DNA of 64,000 bases from Epinephelus fuscoguttatus (Eukaryota; Chordata; Actinopteri; Perciformes; Serranidae): NCBI RefSeq assembly GCF_011397635.1, contig NC_064770.1, positions 22,996,200-23,060,199 on the forward strand, read 5' to 3'. The translations under genes were made by a program, and so were the position numbers. How positions within the stretch are numbered: the stretch's first letter is position 1; every line of letters starts with the position of its first letter. Of the stretch, positions 48,521 to 60,744 are shown piece after piece. The notes below the pieces were generated by a model, which made no database searches, was not told the origin of the DNA, and saw nothing but the letters and a program-made list of their open reading frames with translations.

Positions 48521-51500
48521 TCACTGGCGACTGACGGCACACAGCTCATGAGGTGAAGGGCCGAGGGTGAAGCCCACAACTGGTGTGAGATCCAGTTCAT
48601 CCTCTGTGACTCCAGGTGGAGGAGTGAAGCGAAAGCGCTGAAGGAGAGAGGTGAAGAAGAGAAACAGCTCCATTCTGGCCAGACTCTCTCCCAGACACAC
48701 CCTGCGACCTGAGAGAGCAAAGAGTTGCAGCGAGTTAAACTGGATCATGTCTTTAGGATTGTGATATATCTATGCACAGTTGTTGTACCTGCAGAAAAGG
48801 GCATGAAGGCGTCTCTCCTGATAAATTTACCCTCCTTATCCAGGAAGTGGGAAGGGTTGAAAGTGTGTGGGGTCTCCCATTCGCTCTCATCATACAGGAC
48901 AGAAGTAAGAAGAGGAAACACAGTAGTTCCCTGCAGCCAAAAGCAGAGACCAAGGTGTATTGTTTAAAATCTTGGAACCACAGAATTGTTTTCAGAGAAG
49001 AAAATATCTAACAAAGGCAAATGTGTGTAGGCAACTGACCTCTTTGATAAAGTAGCCCTGGAAGGTGATGTCTTGGCTGGTTTTGTGAGGAATAGCCAAC
49101 GGGACGATGTTAGCCAGTCTTTGTGACTCATGAATGACAGCATCAGTGTACGGCAGGTTCTTCCTGTCCTCTACTCCAACCTGACGGCTTCCAACCACCC
49201 TGTCCAGCTCCTCCTGGACCCGGTCTGGACTCACATAAAATTGAGATTACTCATTAAAAGGGTGTTCCCTGTCACTTCAGCATTGATTTCCTGTTATTGA
49301 GACGACCAGCTCTGAGAACAACTGCTTCTCCTCGCATAACCAAATTTGACCTGAATCGATGTCAGATAATTTAGCTGAAGTCACATCAGGATAATAAGTT
49401 TATGTCAGGGTCACATACACTATAACACAAGCATGTAGGTATGTTTTTGCACCTTGAAAATGCGGGTACTTTGCCATAAACAGGAGGCACCACTGAAGTG
49501 TATATCCCATCGTATCAGTCCCAGCTGCAAACAGATTCATCACACTGTAGAGAAGGTTGTCATCATGATAGTGCGAATCTTTGATTTCAGACTCCTGTAA
49601 CACAGAAAAGAGGGATTATACACAATGAGTTACTGATCAGTAATATCAGCCACGTAGTGGATTCACTGGAGTCGGACACCTCACCTCCAGATTCATCTTA
49701 CGGATGAGAAATGCATCTACAAAGCATCTGCACATCTCAGAGTTCAGAGTCTCCTTCAGCTCAGCTACTTTGCTTTTTATTTCCTCCTTGTTGTCTTCCA
49801 CATTCTTCATCAACACCCTCCAGTTTTGAAGACAAGGGCCAAGCCAAGGAAACACATTGTATATCTGTAATGGAGCACAGTAATCAAATGTTTATGTGTC
49901 AAGATAAAATACATCTTTATTATGACATATGGCAGCCGCAGATCTTAAGTTCCAGGTGGTTTCAATCAATCTGTGTTTTAATTTGGTTTTGCATTCAGTT
50001 GTTAATCAGTTAAATTTACGTATAAAAAAAAAATTTCATAAATTCAAAATACTGATGTAATACAAATAATTTTCCACATTTCTCAGAAACAATCATGCAA
50101 ATATTAACTGTAAGTATAGGTATAATTAATGTAATAAAATGGAGGTAGTTGGTAACCCTCTAAATTAATAATTCAAACTGATTTATATGTTAAAAAAAAG
50201 ACACATTTTCTACAGGCATATATCCTTCTGAGACTCGAACTTTTGTTAGGTATGCATTTTTAATTTCTCCTATCTATTTGGGATCAGTAGGACCTCATAA
50301 ATATGAAAACTGAACACTGTCAACAATAATAAAGTCCCAATGTCCTCAAATGAGTACTTCCTAATTTACAGCATCTTAGCTTGTTACTGTTGCTCAAACT
50401 GGTAAAAATTTGTTGTCATATCAAACTACAAACATTATTTATCATAAATAAACAAGTTTCAACCATTAAATTTGATCAGGTTTTGAACCTTGTCCACTTT
50501 TGTCTCGGGATCAGCTGCAGACTAACCTGGCAGAGATGGCTGCCATCTTGTTTTTACACAGATCAGTGTATTGTGCTCTTACTACCACTAGATGGCACAA
50601 AAACATGTCCACGAACGAGAACAACAGGAGGATATGTATTCACAACAGCAATCTCATTCATCTCTTTAGCCTGAGGTCAAACAAGCCTGTGATATGCACA
50701 GCACTGTCAAATGTCAGCGAGAGCCACTCTGTAGTCGCCTACCTGGATGGATGCTGATCCAGTCAGACGGATAGTCTCGTGGTCTCTCTTCAACATAACT
50801 TGGAAGACAGGATCTTTGTACTCAAACCTCTTTCCAAACATGATGGCTGATATAATATTTGAAGCAGCATAGTTTATTGTGTGGGAGTTGTCGAAGGCTT
50901 TACCTGGGAGAAGAAGAGTTGAGTAGCAGAGGTGTACTTAAAAACTTGTGCAGTGCTTTAGAGGCGATAATGTTACCTTCATGTTGTTCAAATTCTTCAA
51001 TCAGGTAGCGACATTCCTCAATGATTTTCCCTTCACTAATCCTTTTGCCCATCCCAAAATCTCTCATTGTGGTTAGAGCAAAACGCCTCATTTCTTTCCA
51101 CGAGTCACCATTGGAAAATATTATGCCTGGAGAATAAAAGCAGGTAGGCTTGTTAGGCCAAGGGCAATAGCAAGTTATTAGCAAAACACTCTCAAAATAC
51201 ATTCTCACCATGTTCTTTGTTGAAATCATAGAATATAGGAGTGACCGCTCGGTCTCCAAACTCCTCAGCGTGGTTGATCAGAGCCTGTTTGACTGTCCTG
51301 TATCCTGCCAGGACCACCACCTTCTTCCGTCCAAAGTAGACTGTGAACACTGGTCCATATTTTTTGGACAGCTAAAAAGAGCCAGTAAAAGTGAGTCTCA
51401 CAGTCCTTTAGCTTAAATGAAATGTAATCAACTGGAATTCATTGAACATTACTGAAAATATTTGTAAAATTAAGACAAACTAGTCCATACCCAGTGAATG

Positions 51501-53252
51501 CACAGTTGCCCACATACAGTTTCACATGGTGTGTGTTTGGGATACAGGTCATAGGAAATTGCAGATTAAATAGTCAACTGAACCCATCAAGAAGAGCAAT
51601 GTATTCAGACAGAGTTTTTGTGAGGTGGATAGTACGATTGCTTTATTGAAAGTACAGTAGTACCATTGCCAATAGTGGGATAGCTAGTGGGCTAAAACTG
51701 TACATTAGTAGTTGAGGTAGCACATTGAAAGGCAGATAGTTAAAGTCATGTTGTATTGACTTAAAAGTGGGGCGCACTGGTAGAATGACTGACTGACTGA
51801 CAGAATGACACATTGACAGTTTCCGTGATTATGTACAGCATACCAAATCATGACTTAGTCATAACCTCGCGTCACCAGGCTCTTCACATAAGGCAAAGAG
51901 CCTGGTATCTATTCACTCTGAATTTTGTCTGGATTCTAGAGAGCAGATCCGGAATTAAATTCTGGCGCACCATCAATTTACAATAAAAGAAAAGGGTTAA
52001 CTTAACAGCTTGGGGCTTTTCTTGTAAATTGTATTCTTTAAATTAAAAAGTTTCACTGCATTTTTATTAGCTTGGTGCTTTTATTTTGACAGAAAGGCGT
52101 ATCCATCGAATTCCGGATCCTGTCTCTCTCGCCCTGGTTCCGGTTCCTTACCAAAACGGCCACTAAATGGCCCCAGACTAACTTAGTCATACCAAAAATT
52201 AGGAAAAAAAAAAAACCAAAACATTGGTCCACAGGGGGAGCCACAGCGATCGGTCACATTTTAGCCATTTTTAGGCATTTTTCTGTTGTTATAGCGCCAC
52301 CCAGTTGCCAATTAGAGTTAAATTTCTCCAGTCACCTTGAGGCATCCTGTTCTACATATCTACCAGGTTTAGTAAAAATCGATATGGCGGTTAGGCCTAG
52401 ATAAGAAATTAGCTCTCTAGCGCCCCCATTTTGTTTGATGGGGTCAATAATGGAGGGGTCCCCTCAGATTATGTGTGGTCATATGCCTACAAAGTTGCGT
52501 GGTGATGGGTGAAACCCTTGAGATGTTATACACCTTTATGTGATGAGCCACGCCCTCCGCAATATTCATTGCCTTATAGAAGCTCAGTTTTAGTAAGTTT
52601 TATATTTTTTTATATGTTAGATATTGGTCCCTAGATTATGCTCACTGAGTTTCATGCAGATCGCTCAAACTTCCTAGGAAGAAATCAATTTTAAGTGTTT
52701 TTCAAAAAAATTCAAAATGATGGAAAATCTATATAACCGGAAGTTATGGGTTCTTGAGGCAAATGTGTTCCTCATGAGGAGAGGCATCTGTGTGAAAAGT
52801 TTCATGTCTCTACGACATACGGGGCATGAAATATGCCCATTCAAAGTTTGCAATTTCAATCGGTTGCTATAGCGCCCCCCTTTGGCCAATTGATGTAATA
52901 TTGCTTCATTCGCATCCTCCCATGACCCTCTACCACTGTGCCAAATTTCACATGGATTGACCAAGTCAGTGAGGAGAAAAACGTGGAACAGACACACAGA
53001 CACACCCACAGACAGAGTTTTCGTCATTATATAGTAAGACAAGCCATTTCTCACATTAAGAAGAGAGCTGTCGAGTTGCTTGAGATCCACATGAAGCAAG
53101 TTGCCGAGCAGGGGAAGAGGTTTAGGTCCTGGAGGCTCCCTCTTATTGTCCTGGGAGCTGAAGCTGGAGTAGAAAAGATGGAGGACCAGCAGGCCCACGA
53201 TGGCCACCAAAAGGGAGACTGAAGTGGAGGACTGGAAGAGATCTTCAAACAT
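48521..53252 (-). CDS. cyp2k: Cytochrome P450 family 2, CYP2K-like, intact copy C
   Basis: Nine exons (53055-53252, 51209-51371, 50977-51126, 50743-50903, 49685-49864, 49453-49591, 49040-49224, 48789-48930, 48521-48708) join in phase to 501 aa with GT-AG borders. The anchor is about 12-31 and the hinge EPPGP is 39-43, followed by GNLLHVDLK. The I-helix reads AAGTDTM (306-312), keeping the catalytic Asp-Thr pair but with Met where copy A has Thr. The ExxR motif is ESQR and the heme loop is FSAGRRVCLG (Cys444). Exons 4-9 are near-identical to pseudogene B. A microsomal monooxygenase is expected; the substrate is unknown. Exon 1 could read through into the intron, giving a 192-codon open frame, but the splice donor after SSLLN is clear. 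Confidence 0.93.
52240..53045. repeat. Dispersed fish repeat in CYP2K copy C intron 1
   Basis: Contains TATAGCGCCACCCAGTTG and TATAGCGCCCCCCTTTGGCC, a GGTTTAGTAAAAATCG phrase, and ends ACAGAGTTTTCGTCATTATA then TAGTAAGA. This is a common non-autonomous teleost repeat. No terminal inverted repeats were seen. Superfamily undecided. Its right end stops about 10 bases before the exon 1 donor. Confidence 0.6.
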
Positions 53253-53429
53253 AATCCCTCTGTCACCTGGACCTGACTCCTTTAAGAAAACCTTTTCACT
53301 GAGCAGCTCCCTTTAAATGAAGAGAAACATGCCTGGTTGGGGACTTCTAGTCTCAACCTGTTTGAAACTTTTATGTTGCCATGGGCACTTCACCGGGAGG
53401 GGCTGTAGGCTAAGAGTACCCCACCTCCT

Positions 53430-53435
53430 CTTATA
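53430..53435 (-). promoter_or_regulatory. TATA-like box of CYP2K copy C
   Basis: CTTATA on the plus strand reads TATAAG on the gene strand, about 180 bases upstream of the start codon at 53252. It would give a 5' UTR of about 150 nt. Confidence 0.4.
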
Positions 53436-53732
53436 CAGGCTGCACCAATCACACTGATCTCACCTCTTCAGTAGGTGTGAATGATCAGGTCAGCCAGCCA
53501 CTCACAGCTCTAATCAAACTGTCAGTCAGGATTAAGCAACTGAAATGCAAGGTGTGGAATATACAGGCAGGAGCAGAGTGAGAAACAAAAACTTTTTGTC
53601 ACAGAGGGACACAGTATATGTAACAGCTCACAAACTGAAACCTTGTTTTAAGGCTCAGTGTGTAGGATTTTGGGGGGTATACTGGCAGACGTAATATAAT
53701 GGGCCTTAAGAGATTTTCTTTTTTTATATATA

Positions 53733-55358
53733 CAGTACAGGCCAAAAGTTTGGACACACCTTCTCATTCAATGCGTTTTCTTTATTTTCATGACTATTTA
53801 CATTGTAGATTCTCACTGAAGGCATCAAAACTATGAATGAACACATGTGGAGTTATGTACATAACAAAAAAAGGTGAAATAACTGAAAACATGTTTTATA
53901 TTCTAGTTTCTTCAAAATAGCCACCCTTTGCTCTGATTACTGCTTTGCACACTCTTGGCATTCTCTCCATGAGCTTCAAGAGGTAGTCACCTGAAATGTT
54001 TCCACTTCACAGGTGTGCCTTATCAGGGTTAATTAGTGGAATTTCTTGCTTTATCAATGGGGTTGGGACCATCAGTTGTGTTGTGCAGAAGTCAGGTTAA
54101 TACACAGCCGACAGCCCTATTGGACAACTGTTAAAATTTATATTATGGCAAGAACCAATCAGCTAACTAAAGAAAAACGAGTGGCCATCATTACTTTAAG
54201 AAATGAAGGTCAGTCAGTCCGGAAAATTGCAAAAACTTTAAATGTGTCCCCAAGTGGAGTCGCAAAAACCATCAAGTGCTACAACGAAACTGGCACACAT
54301 GAGGACCGACCCAGGAAAGGAAGACCAAGAGTCACCTCTGCTTCTGAGGATAAGTTCATCCGAGTCACCAGCCTCAGAAATCGCAAGTTAACAGCAGCTC
54401 AGATCAGAGACCAGATGAATGCCACACAGAGTTCTAGCAGCAGACCCATCTCTAGAACAACTGTTAAGAGGAGACTGCGCGAATCAGGCCTTCATGGTCA
54501 AATAGCTGCTAGGAAACCACTGCTAAGGAGGCAACAAGCAGAAGAGATTTGTTTGGGCCAAGAAACACAAGGAATGGACATTAGACCAGTGGAAATCTGT
54601 GCTTTGGTCTGATGAGTCCAAATTTGAGATCTTTGGTTCCAACTGCCGTGTCTTTGTGAGACGCAGAAAAGGTGAACGGATGGATTCCACATGCCTGGTT
54701 CCCACTGTGAAGCATGGAGGAGGAGGTGTGATGGTGTGGGGGTGTTTTGCTGGTGACACTGTTGGGGATTTATTCAAAATTGAAGGCCCACTGAACCAGC
54801 ATGGCTACCACAGCATCCTGCAGCGACATGCCATCCCATCCGGTTTGCGTTTAGTTGGACGATCATTTATTTTTCAACAGGACAATGACCCCAAACACAC
54901 CTCCAGGCTGTGTAAGGGCTATTTGACCAAGAAGGAGAGTGATGGAGTGCTGCGGCAGATGACCTGGCCTCCACAGTCACCGGACCTGAACCCAATCGAG
55001 ATGGTTTGGGGTGAGCTGCACCGCAGAGTGAAGGCAAAGGGGCCAACAAGTGCTAAACACCTCTGGGAACTCCTTCAAGACTGTTGGAAAACCATTTCAG
55101 GTGACTACCTCTTGAAGCTCATGGAGAGAATGCCAAGAGTGTGCAAAGCAGTAATCAGAGCAAAGGGTGGCTATTTTGAAGAAACTAGAATATAAAACAT
55201 GTTTTCAGTTATTTCACCTTTTTTTGTTAAGGACATAACTCCACATTTGTTCATTCATAGTTTTGATGCCTTCAGTGAGAATCTACAATGTAAATAATCA
55301 TGAAAATAAAGAAAACGCATTGAATGAGAAGGTGTGTCCAAACTTTTGGCCTGTACTG
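53733..55358 (+). mobile_element. Full-length Tc1-type transposon
   Basis: 1626 bp with long terminal inverted repeats (CAGTACAGGCCAAAAGTTTG at the left; its complement at the right), flanked by the expected TA duplication at 53731-53732 and 55359-55360. The repeats are over 120 bp and nearly identical, so the insertion is young. It is inserted in the TATATA tail of the LINE. Confidence 0.95.
54145..55195 (+). pseudogene. Tc1 transposase, single frame break
   Basis: The N-terminal half starts MARTNQLTKEKRVAIITLRN with a paired-type bipartite HTH (SVRKIAKTLNVSPSGVAKTI) and the basic linker RPRKGRPRVTSASED. The catalytic half holds WSDESKFEIFG, GGVMVWGCFAGDTVG, FQQDNDPKHTS and SPDLNPIEMVW, that is D, D and E of the DD34E triad. 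Around 54540 the frame shifts by one between LLRRQQAE and the expected KRFVWAKKH, so the copy is not able to make full-length protein unless the break is a sequencing error. Otherwise it looks whole, about 340 codons. Confidence 0.9.
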
Positions 55359-58300
55359 TATATATAATTATTTTATTTTCACTTTTCAAACAACAAAAAT
55401 TTCACGGTTGATACACGATACACGATTATAATAAAAACATCCAAAACGAGAAAACAAACAAACAAATGAAAGAACAAACAAAAACCCAGACACAAACAAA
55501 ACCAAACAAAACAATTACACAAAAAATAAATAAAAACACAACACAAATTTATAACAGACCCACAGCGAAAACAAACAAGCTCAACCTCCTAATTTCATGT
55601 CCTTTATCATTACATTAATCTCTATCATCCAGCGAATTAAATTTACTCATGTTAAACAGTTTAATAGATGTCCCTTGTTTTAAGCCATGCTATTTATTTG
55701 TCCTACTGAATAAATTAAATATAACATCAGCACAGATAATTCATACCCAAACCGTGGGAGGAACCAGAATACTATATTAGTTAAACACATTTGTTAAACA
55801 TACAACTTTATGAACTCAACACTTGTAATACTTTTCCCCATATGTTTTCAAATTGAGTCACTTTGTTTTTTTCAGTGGCTATAAGCTTTTCCATGTTCAA
55901 ATAAAAAGACAGTTCATTTTTCCAGTGACTAAGAGAGGGAGGATATGTAAATTTCCAGTGTTGTAGAATAAGTTTCTTTAATATCAAAGATGAGAAAAGA
56001 ATGATCCATTTTTGTGGAAAATGCATATTATTATTTGAAACATCTTGCAAAATACAAAGCGATGGATGGAAATGAAGCTTCGTACCAAGAGCCTCAGCCA
56101 ATTCTCTATTTCCATCCAAATCTTCTGAACTTTATAACATTCCCAGAACGCATGAACCAGAGAGTCTGGGGTTCCACACTTTAAGCAGTTATTTGAGACC
56201 TTTCCATCATACTTATGCATTTTATCCCTGGTACAATATATTCTATACATTATTTTATACTGAATCAAACGTAAATTTTCATTGACTGTAATATCTGTTG
56301 TTATATTCCAACATTGTTCCCACTTGGAATTTATATCCTCCCTTCCTAAATCCTGGTTCCATAAACAAGTTCTAGATTTCAACAAATTATCAACCAAATA
56401 TGACTTCTGCAAAATTTTATAGACTTTGCCTGTCAATCTGTGACATGTTTCAGAATTGAATATAAGTTTTTCTAGTTCACTATGTTGTCCTGAAAATTCT
56501 AAATCAAAACTTTGGAATAAGCTCCTCAGCTGCATGTACCTGAAAAATTCCCCATTAGATTGATCATATCTGCTTTTAAAGTCAGTCCAGGAAATAAATT
56601 TGTTACCATTCATTAAATCTTCAACTGGTTCTATACCTCTTTCCCGCCATGTAGACCAATTTAACACTTTATTCTGGAGAGTTATCCAAGGGTTATTCCA
56701 CAATAAAGTTTGCTTCGGCAGTGTTATAGATTCCCTTAAAAGACTCTTCATCTTTCTCCATGATGCTGCTAAATTTCTAACCATAAATTTGGCAGAGGTA
56801 TTTTTTTCAGTTTTGGAAAACAAATAGGAAAACAGCTTTTGAGGACAGACCTGAGCATTTTCAACCTGGATCCATTGTTCATCATCTGTATGTTTAACAA
56901 TATGGTGTCGGTATAATGCTTGATTTGCAAGGTAATACAGTTCTAAATCTGGAAGATTAAATCCTCCCATACTTTTTGATATATGTAAAACTTTTCTTTT
57001 TATTCTTGGAGTTTTCTTTTCCCAGATGAATTCTGAAATAATGGAATATACTTTTTTAAAGAAAATTTTTGGTGGGGCTACAGGAACTGTAGAAAAAAGA
57101 AAAAGAAATTTTGGAAGCCACATCATTTTAAATAAATTTATTCTTCCAGTGATGTTTAACGGAAGATTTGACCATTTATCCATTTTGGATTGCATGCTGT
57201 TAAGTAATGGAATATAGTTATCTGTTTCTTACTAATATTAATATTACATCCCAAATACTTAATTTTAGAAGTCCATTTAAATGCCTATCGCAGCGTATTT
57301 ACTGTATTTTTGGATTTTCCTACTGCCATTACTTCTGTTTTTCCTAAATTAATCTTATAGCCTGAAACCATTGAATATTCATTAAATATTGTAAGCAAAG
57401 GTTGAATAGATTCATCGAAATTATTTAAGTACATCAAAAGATCATCAGCAAATAAATTCAGTTTGTATTGTTCTTCTCCTATAGTGATACCAGTGATTTG
57501 CTGATCTTGTCTAATTCTCTCTGCCAGAGGTTCCATTGCTAAAGCAAAGAAGTGGGGACAGAGGACAACCTTGTCTTGTACCCCTCTCCAAAGTAAATTC
57601 CTCTGAAAGAACACTGTTGGTAAAAATTCTAGCTTTAGGGAATTTATACACAAGTCTCACAAAATTGAGGAATTCCCCTGGGAAATTAAATTTTCCCAAG
57701 ACTTTAAAAAGAAAAGGCCACTCGAGGCGGTCAAACGCTTTTTCAGCGTCAACTGCCATAACAGTCAAATTTAAATTGTGTTTTTTAACATGCTGAATGA
57801 TACCAAAACAAGTTCTTGTATTTGTCTGCAGACGCCTGTTTTTAATAAAACCTGTTTGGTTTTTATGTATCAAGTCTGGTAGGATCTTTGAAAGTCTATT
57901 GCTCATGAGTTTAGTTAATATCTTATTATCACAGTTGATTAAACTAATAGGTCTGTAATCAGCGGGTGATTCCCCAGATTTTCCTGGTTTCAGTATAACT
58001 GAGATAATTGCCTGATACATAGATTTGGGCAGTACCTGGTTTTCTGACATATGTCTGGTCATTTGAATGAATATTGGAGCCAGTTTACTCCAGAATGTAG
58101 AATAAAATTCAATTGGAAAACCATCCATGCCTGGTGCTTTTTTTAGTGAAAATGTTTTAATTGTTTGTAATATTTCAGCTCCGGTAATCTCTGAACTTAA
58201 AATTTCTCTTTTATCCTCTGAGAGTTGTTTTAAATGGATTCTATCTAAAAAGGAACTTGGATCGCTTAAATTGCCTTGTTCAGATTTGTACAGCATTTCA

Positions 58301-59754
58301 TAGAACGATTTAAAGGTACTATTGATAAGTTTATTGTTTCTAATGAGTGCATCTGACTCATTGTCTCTGAGAATTATTGTTGGTCTAGAGTGTATTCTCT
58401 TTACAAGTGATGCTAAATGTTTACCAGATTTATTTGCCATTAAATAAAATGCTTTATTTGAATTAAATCTATAGTTATTGGCTCTTTTTGAAAGTAAAAG
58501 TTCATACTCTTGTTTTGCTTTGGCCAATTTGTCCCCCAGTTCTAAAGCCTTTTTATGACATGATTCCAATGTCTTAATTTCTCTTTCTTTATCTTTAATT
58601 TGGGAATCTAAATCATTTTTCTTCTTTGACGAAAATGAAATTATCATTCCTCTCATGTAGGCTTTAAATGTATCCCAAATTATATCAGGGGATGGTGTAT
58701 CCTGTTGTCCATTATTTACATTTGTGTTGATAAAGCTATCAATTTTTTCATTAACATATTTCACAAACTCTGCATCAAGTAAATGTGCTCTGTTCATTCT
58801 CCATATGCGATTACTCTTTTTATTTTCCGTCAGCACAATTAGACAGGATACAGGGGAATGGTCTGAGATAACAATTTTATAAATCTTTGAACTCACTACA
58901 TTTTCTAAAACCGCTTTTGAGATAAAAATATAATCAATCCTTGAATAGCTGTTTTTACACTTGGAATAGTATGTGTAATTCTTTGTTGTTGGAAATAATA
59001 TTCTCCATGTATCTTCCAATCTATTTGTCAATAAAAAGTCTTTCAATTTTTTTGGAGGGTCTCTGAAGCCCCCCTTTTTATGACTTTGTCGGTCAAGCTT
59101 ATCAAAAGTATTATTGAAGTTGCCTCCCACAATTATACTCCCTGTCTCATAGGTATCTAGGATATTTTGAATTTTATCCAGAAAAATTAAATTTGCTCCT
59201 GGGGGTATATATAATGAAATTAATGTGAACCTCTCACCATTTAAATTACAAACCAACACCAGAAATCTACCTTCTTGGTCTTTATGGGCTGCTGTTAGGG
59301 AAAAAGGTATCCTTTTGTGAATCAGAATGCCCAGCCCCCTGCTGTTGCTGCAGTAGGTGGCATCATAAGCCTCCCCTACCCAGTCTCTCTTTAGATACTC
59401 AATTTCCCCCTTTTTAAAATGAAGTTCTTGAAGAAACGCTACATCTGTGGAAAGACCCTTTAAATGAGCCAAAACCTTGTGTTTTTTTACCCCATTATGT
59501 AAACCATGCACATTCCAAGTAATACATTAGATTTTATTCATTGATTCAGGCGATGGCCCGGATATAACTTCTCTTAGATTCGCTGTCATACTAAATAATT
59601 AACTCTCCAACTCAGGAACGTCATGATAAAGTTCATAAACAGAAATACGTTTTACCCTTCCTATGAATATAGTTGAGCTTCCTTAAGAGATTTTCTGTCG
59701 CATATAATCACCTGTAAATTAAAATCGCTGTGCTTTCGTTACCTTACAATGAGT

Positions 59755-59970
59755 CGTCTATACCATAGACTGTATGGACGTAGTCACCGTGACGTCATCC
59801 GTCCGTTTCTGAAGAGTGGATTTGAAGCTCAAAATACTCCGCTCTGGACGTCGCCATCTTGGCAGTGCCTGACTCCGCCCAACTCCCGGACAATCAAAAA
59901 TGGGCAAAGAGGTGGGCCAAAGGAAGCCTGGCTGCCTAAACACGCCCACCTCGCTCGGCGCTGCTAAGTT
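59755..59970. repeat. Dispersed fish repeat (GCCATCTTGG family), copy 2
   Basis: Begins CCATAGACTGTATGGACGTA, continues ACCGTGACGTCATCC and CGCCATCTTGGCAGTGCC. It truncates the older repeat at 59760. Related to 34185-34330. Confidence 0.6.
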
Positions 59971-60214
59971 AGCTAAGGCTAAGAAGCTACGAGGCTAAGA
60001 AGCTACGCTACTTTGGCTAGCCCTGTGGTGTTGGCTGCTCCCTTGGTGCCAGCTCCCTCACGAAACTTGAGGTAAGTTGAGTTTAGCTGAAACTAACGTT
60101 ATACAACAAACTTTGAAACAATGATTCAGCTGTTATCTTAAAAAAAAACGCTTCAACTTTTTTTTTAAATATATAACGCTAATAATTTATTACACTCATT
60201 TTACTTTCATATAC

Positions 60215-60740
60215 ACAGTGTGGATCATTGGTGACAGCTATGTCCGGCGTGGTGTCCAGAGAGCTGCAGAGACCTTGGGAAGCACCCTCAGCATGCCGGG
60301 CGTCCGTGTCTGCTGGTTTGGCTGACTGCAGTGGGGAGGCCTTCTCTCCTTCTTTTCGCACTCCCTGCGGGGAAGAGCAGCACCAGATGTCCTCATCATC
60401 CGCTGTGGCGGCAATGACATGGGGAAGGTCAGCAGTGTCAAGCTGGTCAGCATGATGAAGGAGGACCTGCACCAGCTTCACCTCCAGCATCCTGGCATTA
60501 AGATATTTTCTTCATTGGCCCAAAGGTGCAGGTGGGAGGCTGGTGGCAATCCAGCAAAGATTGATAAGGCCAGGAAATGTGTGTTATGGCTACATTTGTT
60601 CATAGTTTAAATGGTGCCATAATTGAGCACCCTCACATCAGACACATTCATCTCACACCTAGGGGAAATTATATGTTTTTAAGTAAATTAGTTAATTGTC
60701 TTAAAGACCACCTCCAAACGCAGTGAACTGCTTACAGTTG
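60215..60740 (+). pseudogene. Fossil SGNH/GDSL-hydrolase-like fragment, likely from a retroelement
   Basis: The fragment shows VWIIGDSYVRRG (block I of SGNH hydrolases) and, further on, GGNDMGK (block III). SGNH domains of this kind travel with some YR (Ngaro/DIRS-type) retroelements and certain LINEs in fish. The copy is broken, with several breaks, and no neighbouring reverse transcriptase or recombinase was recognised. It is treated as a relic of moderate age. A donor-like GAG/GTAAGT at about 60070 and acceptor-like CACAG just before 60219 may be chance. Confidence 0.45.
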
Positions 60741-60744
60741 GCAG

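Larger units (their letters stand above)
53720..59680 (-). mobile_element. L1/Tx1-type LINE with 16-bp target duplication, itself hit by Tc1
   Basis: CCTTAAGAGATTTTCT occurs at 53704-53719 and 59681-59696, a perfect target-site duplication. The LINE lies on the minus strand, about 4.3 kb without the Tc1. ORF2 runs from about 59525 to 55811. It has an apurinic-type endonuclease (FLQELHFKKGE; VGGNFNNTFDKLDR; ISDHSPVSC), a reverse transcriptase (DYRPISLINCDNKILTK; VDAEKAFDRLEW; RGTRQGCPLSP; LNLFADDLLMYL) and a C-terminal CLKCGTPDSLVHAFWEC zinc knuckle. About three frame breaks split ORF2 (near 57550, 57280-57200 and 56100). GGNFN replaces the usual catalytic GGDFN. No ORF1 is visible, so the 5' end is truncated. 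The 3' tail is AT-rich and contains the Tc1 at 53733-55358. Confidence 0.92.
53640..59760. repeat. Older dispersed repeat split by a LINE insertion
   Basis: The left piece (about 53645-53719) reads CTCAGTGTGTAGGATTTTGG, GGGTATACTGGCAGA. The right piece (59697-59760) continues ATAATCACCTGTAAATTAAA and TTTCGTTACCTTACAATGAG. Together they are a copy of the family at 13275 and 27265, in opposite orientation, interrupted by 53720-59680. Confidence 0.75.

Noticed and set aside
48725-49011. Plus-strand ORFs over CYP2K exons (for example 48725-49011 and 50381-50757)
   Set aside because: They are opposite-strand shadows of, or intron sequence within, the minus-strand P450 gene.
52240-53045. Calling the intron 1 repeat a Helitron
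   Set aside because: No TC start or convincing terminal hairpin with CTRR end was seen, so the family was left open.
52674-53252. A 192-codon single-exon gene
   Set aside because: Its first 66 codons are CYP2K exon 1; the rest is intron and repeat read-through.
57540-59511. Start of the LINE ORF at the GTG codon at 59511
   Set aside because: The open frame extends further upstream (ITWNVHG), so GTG is not a meaningful start.
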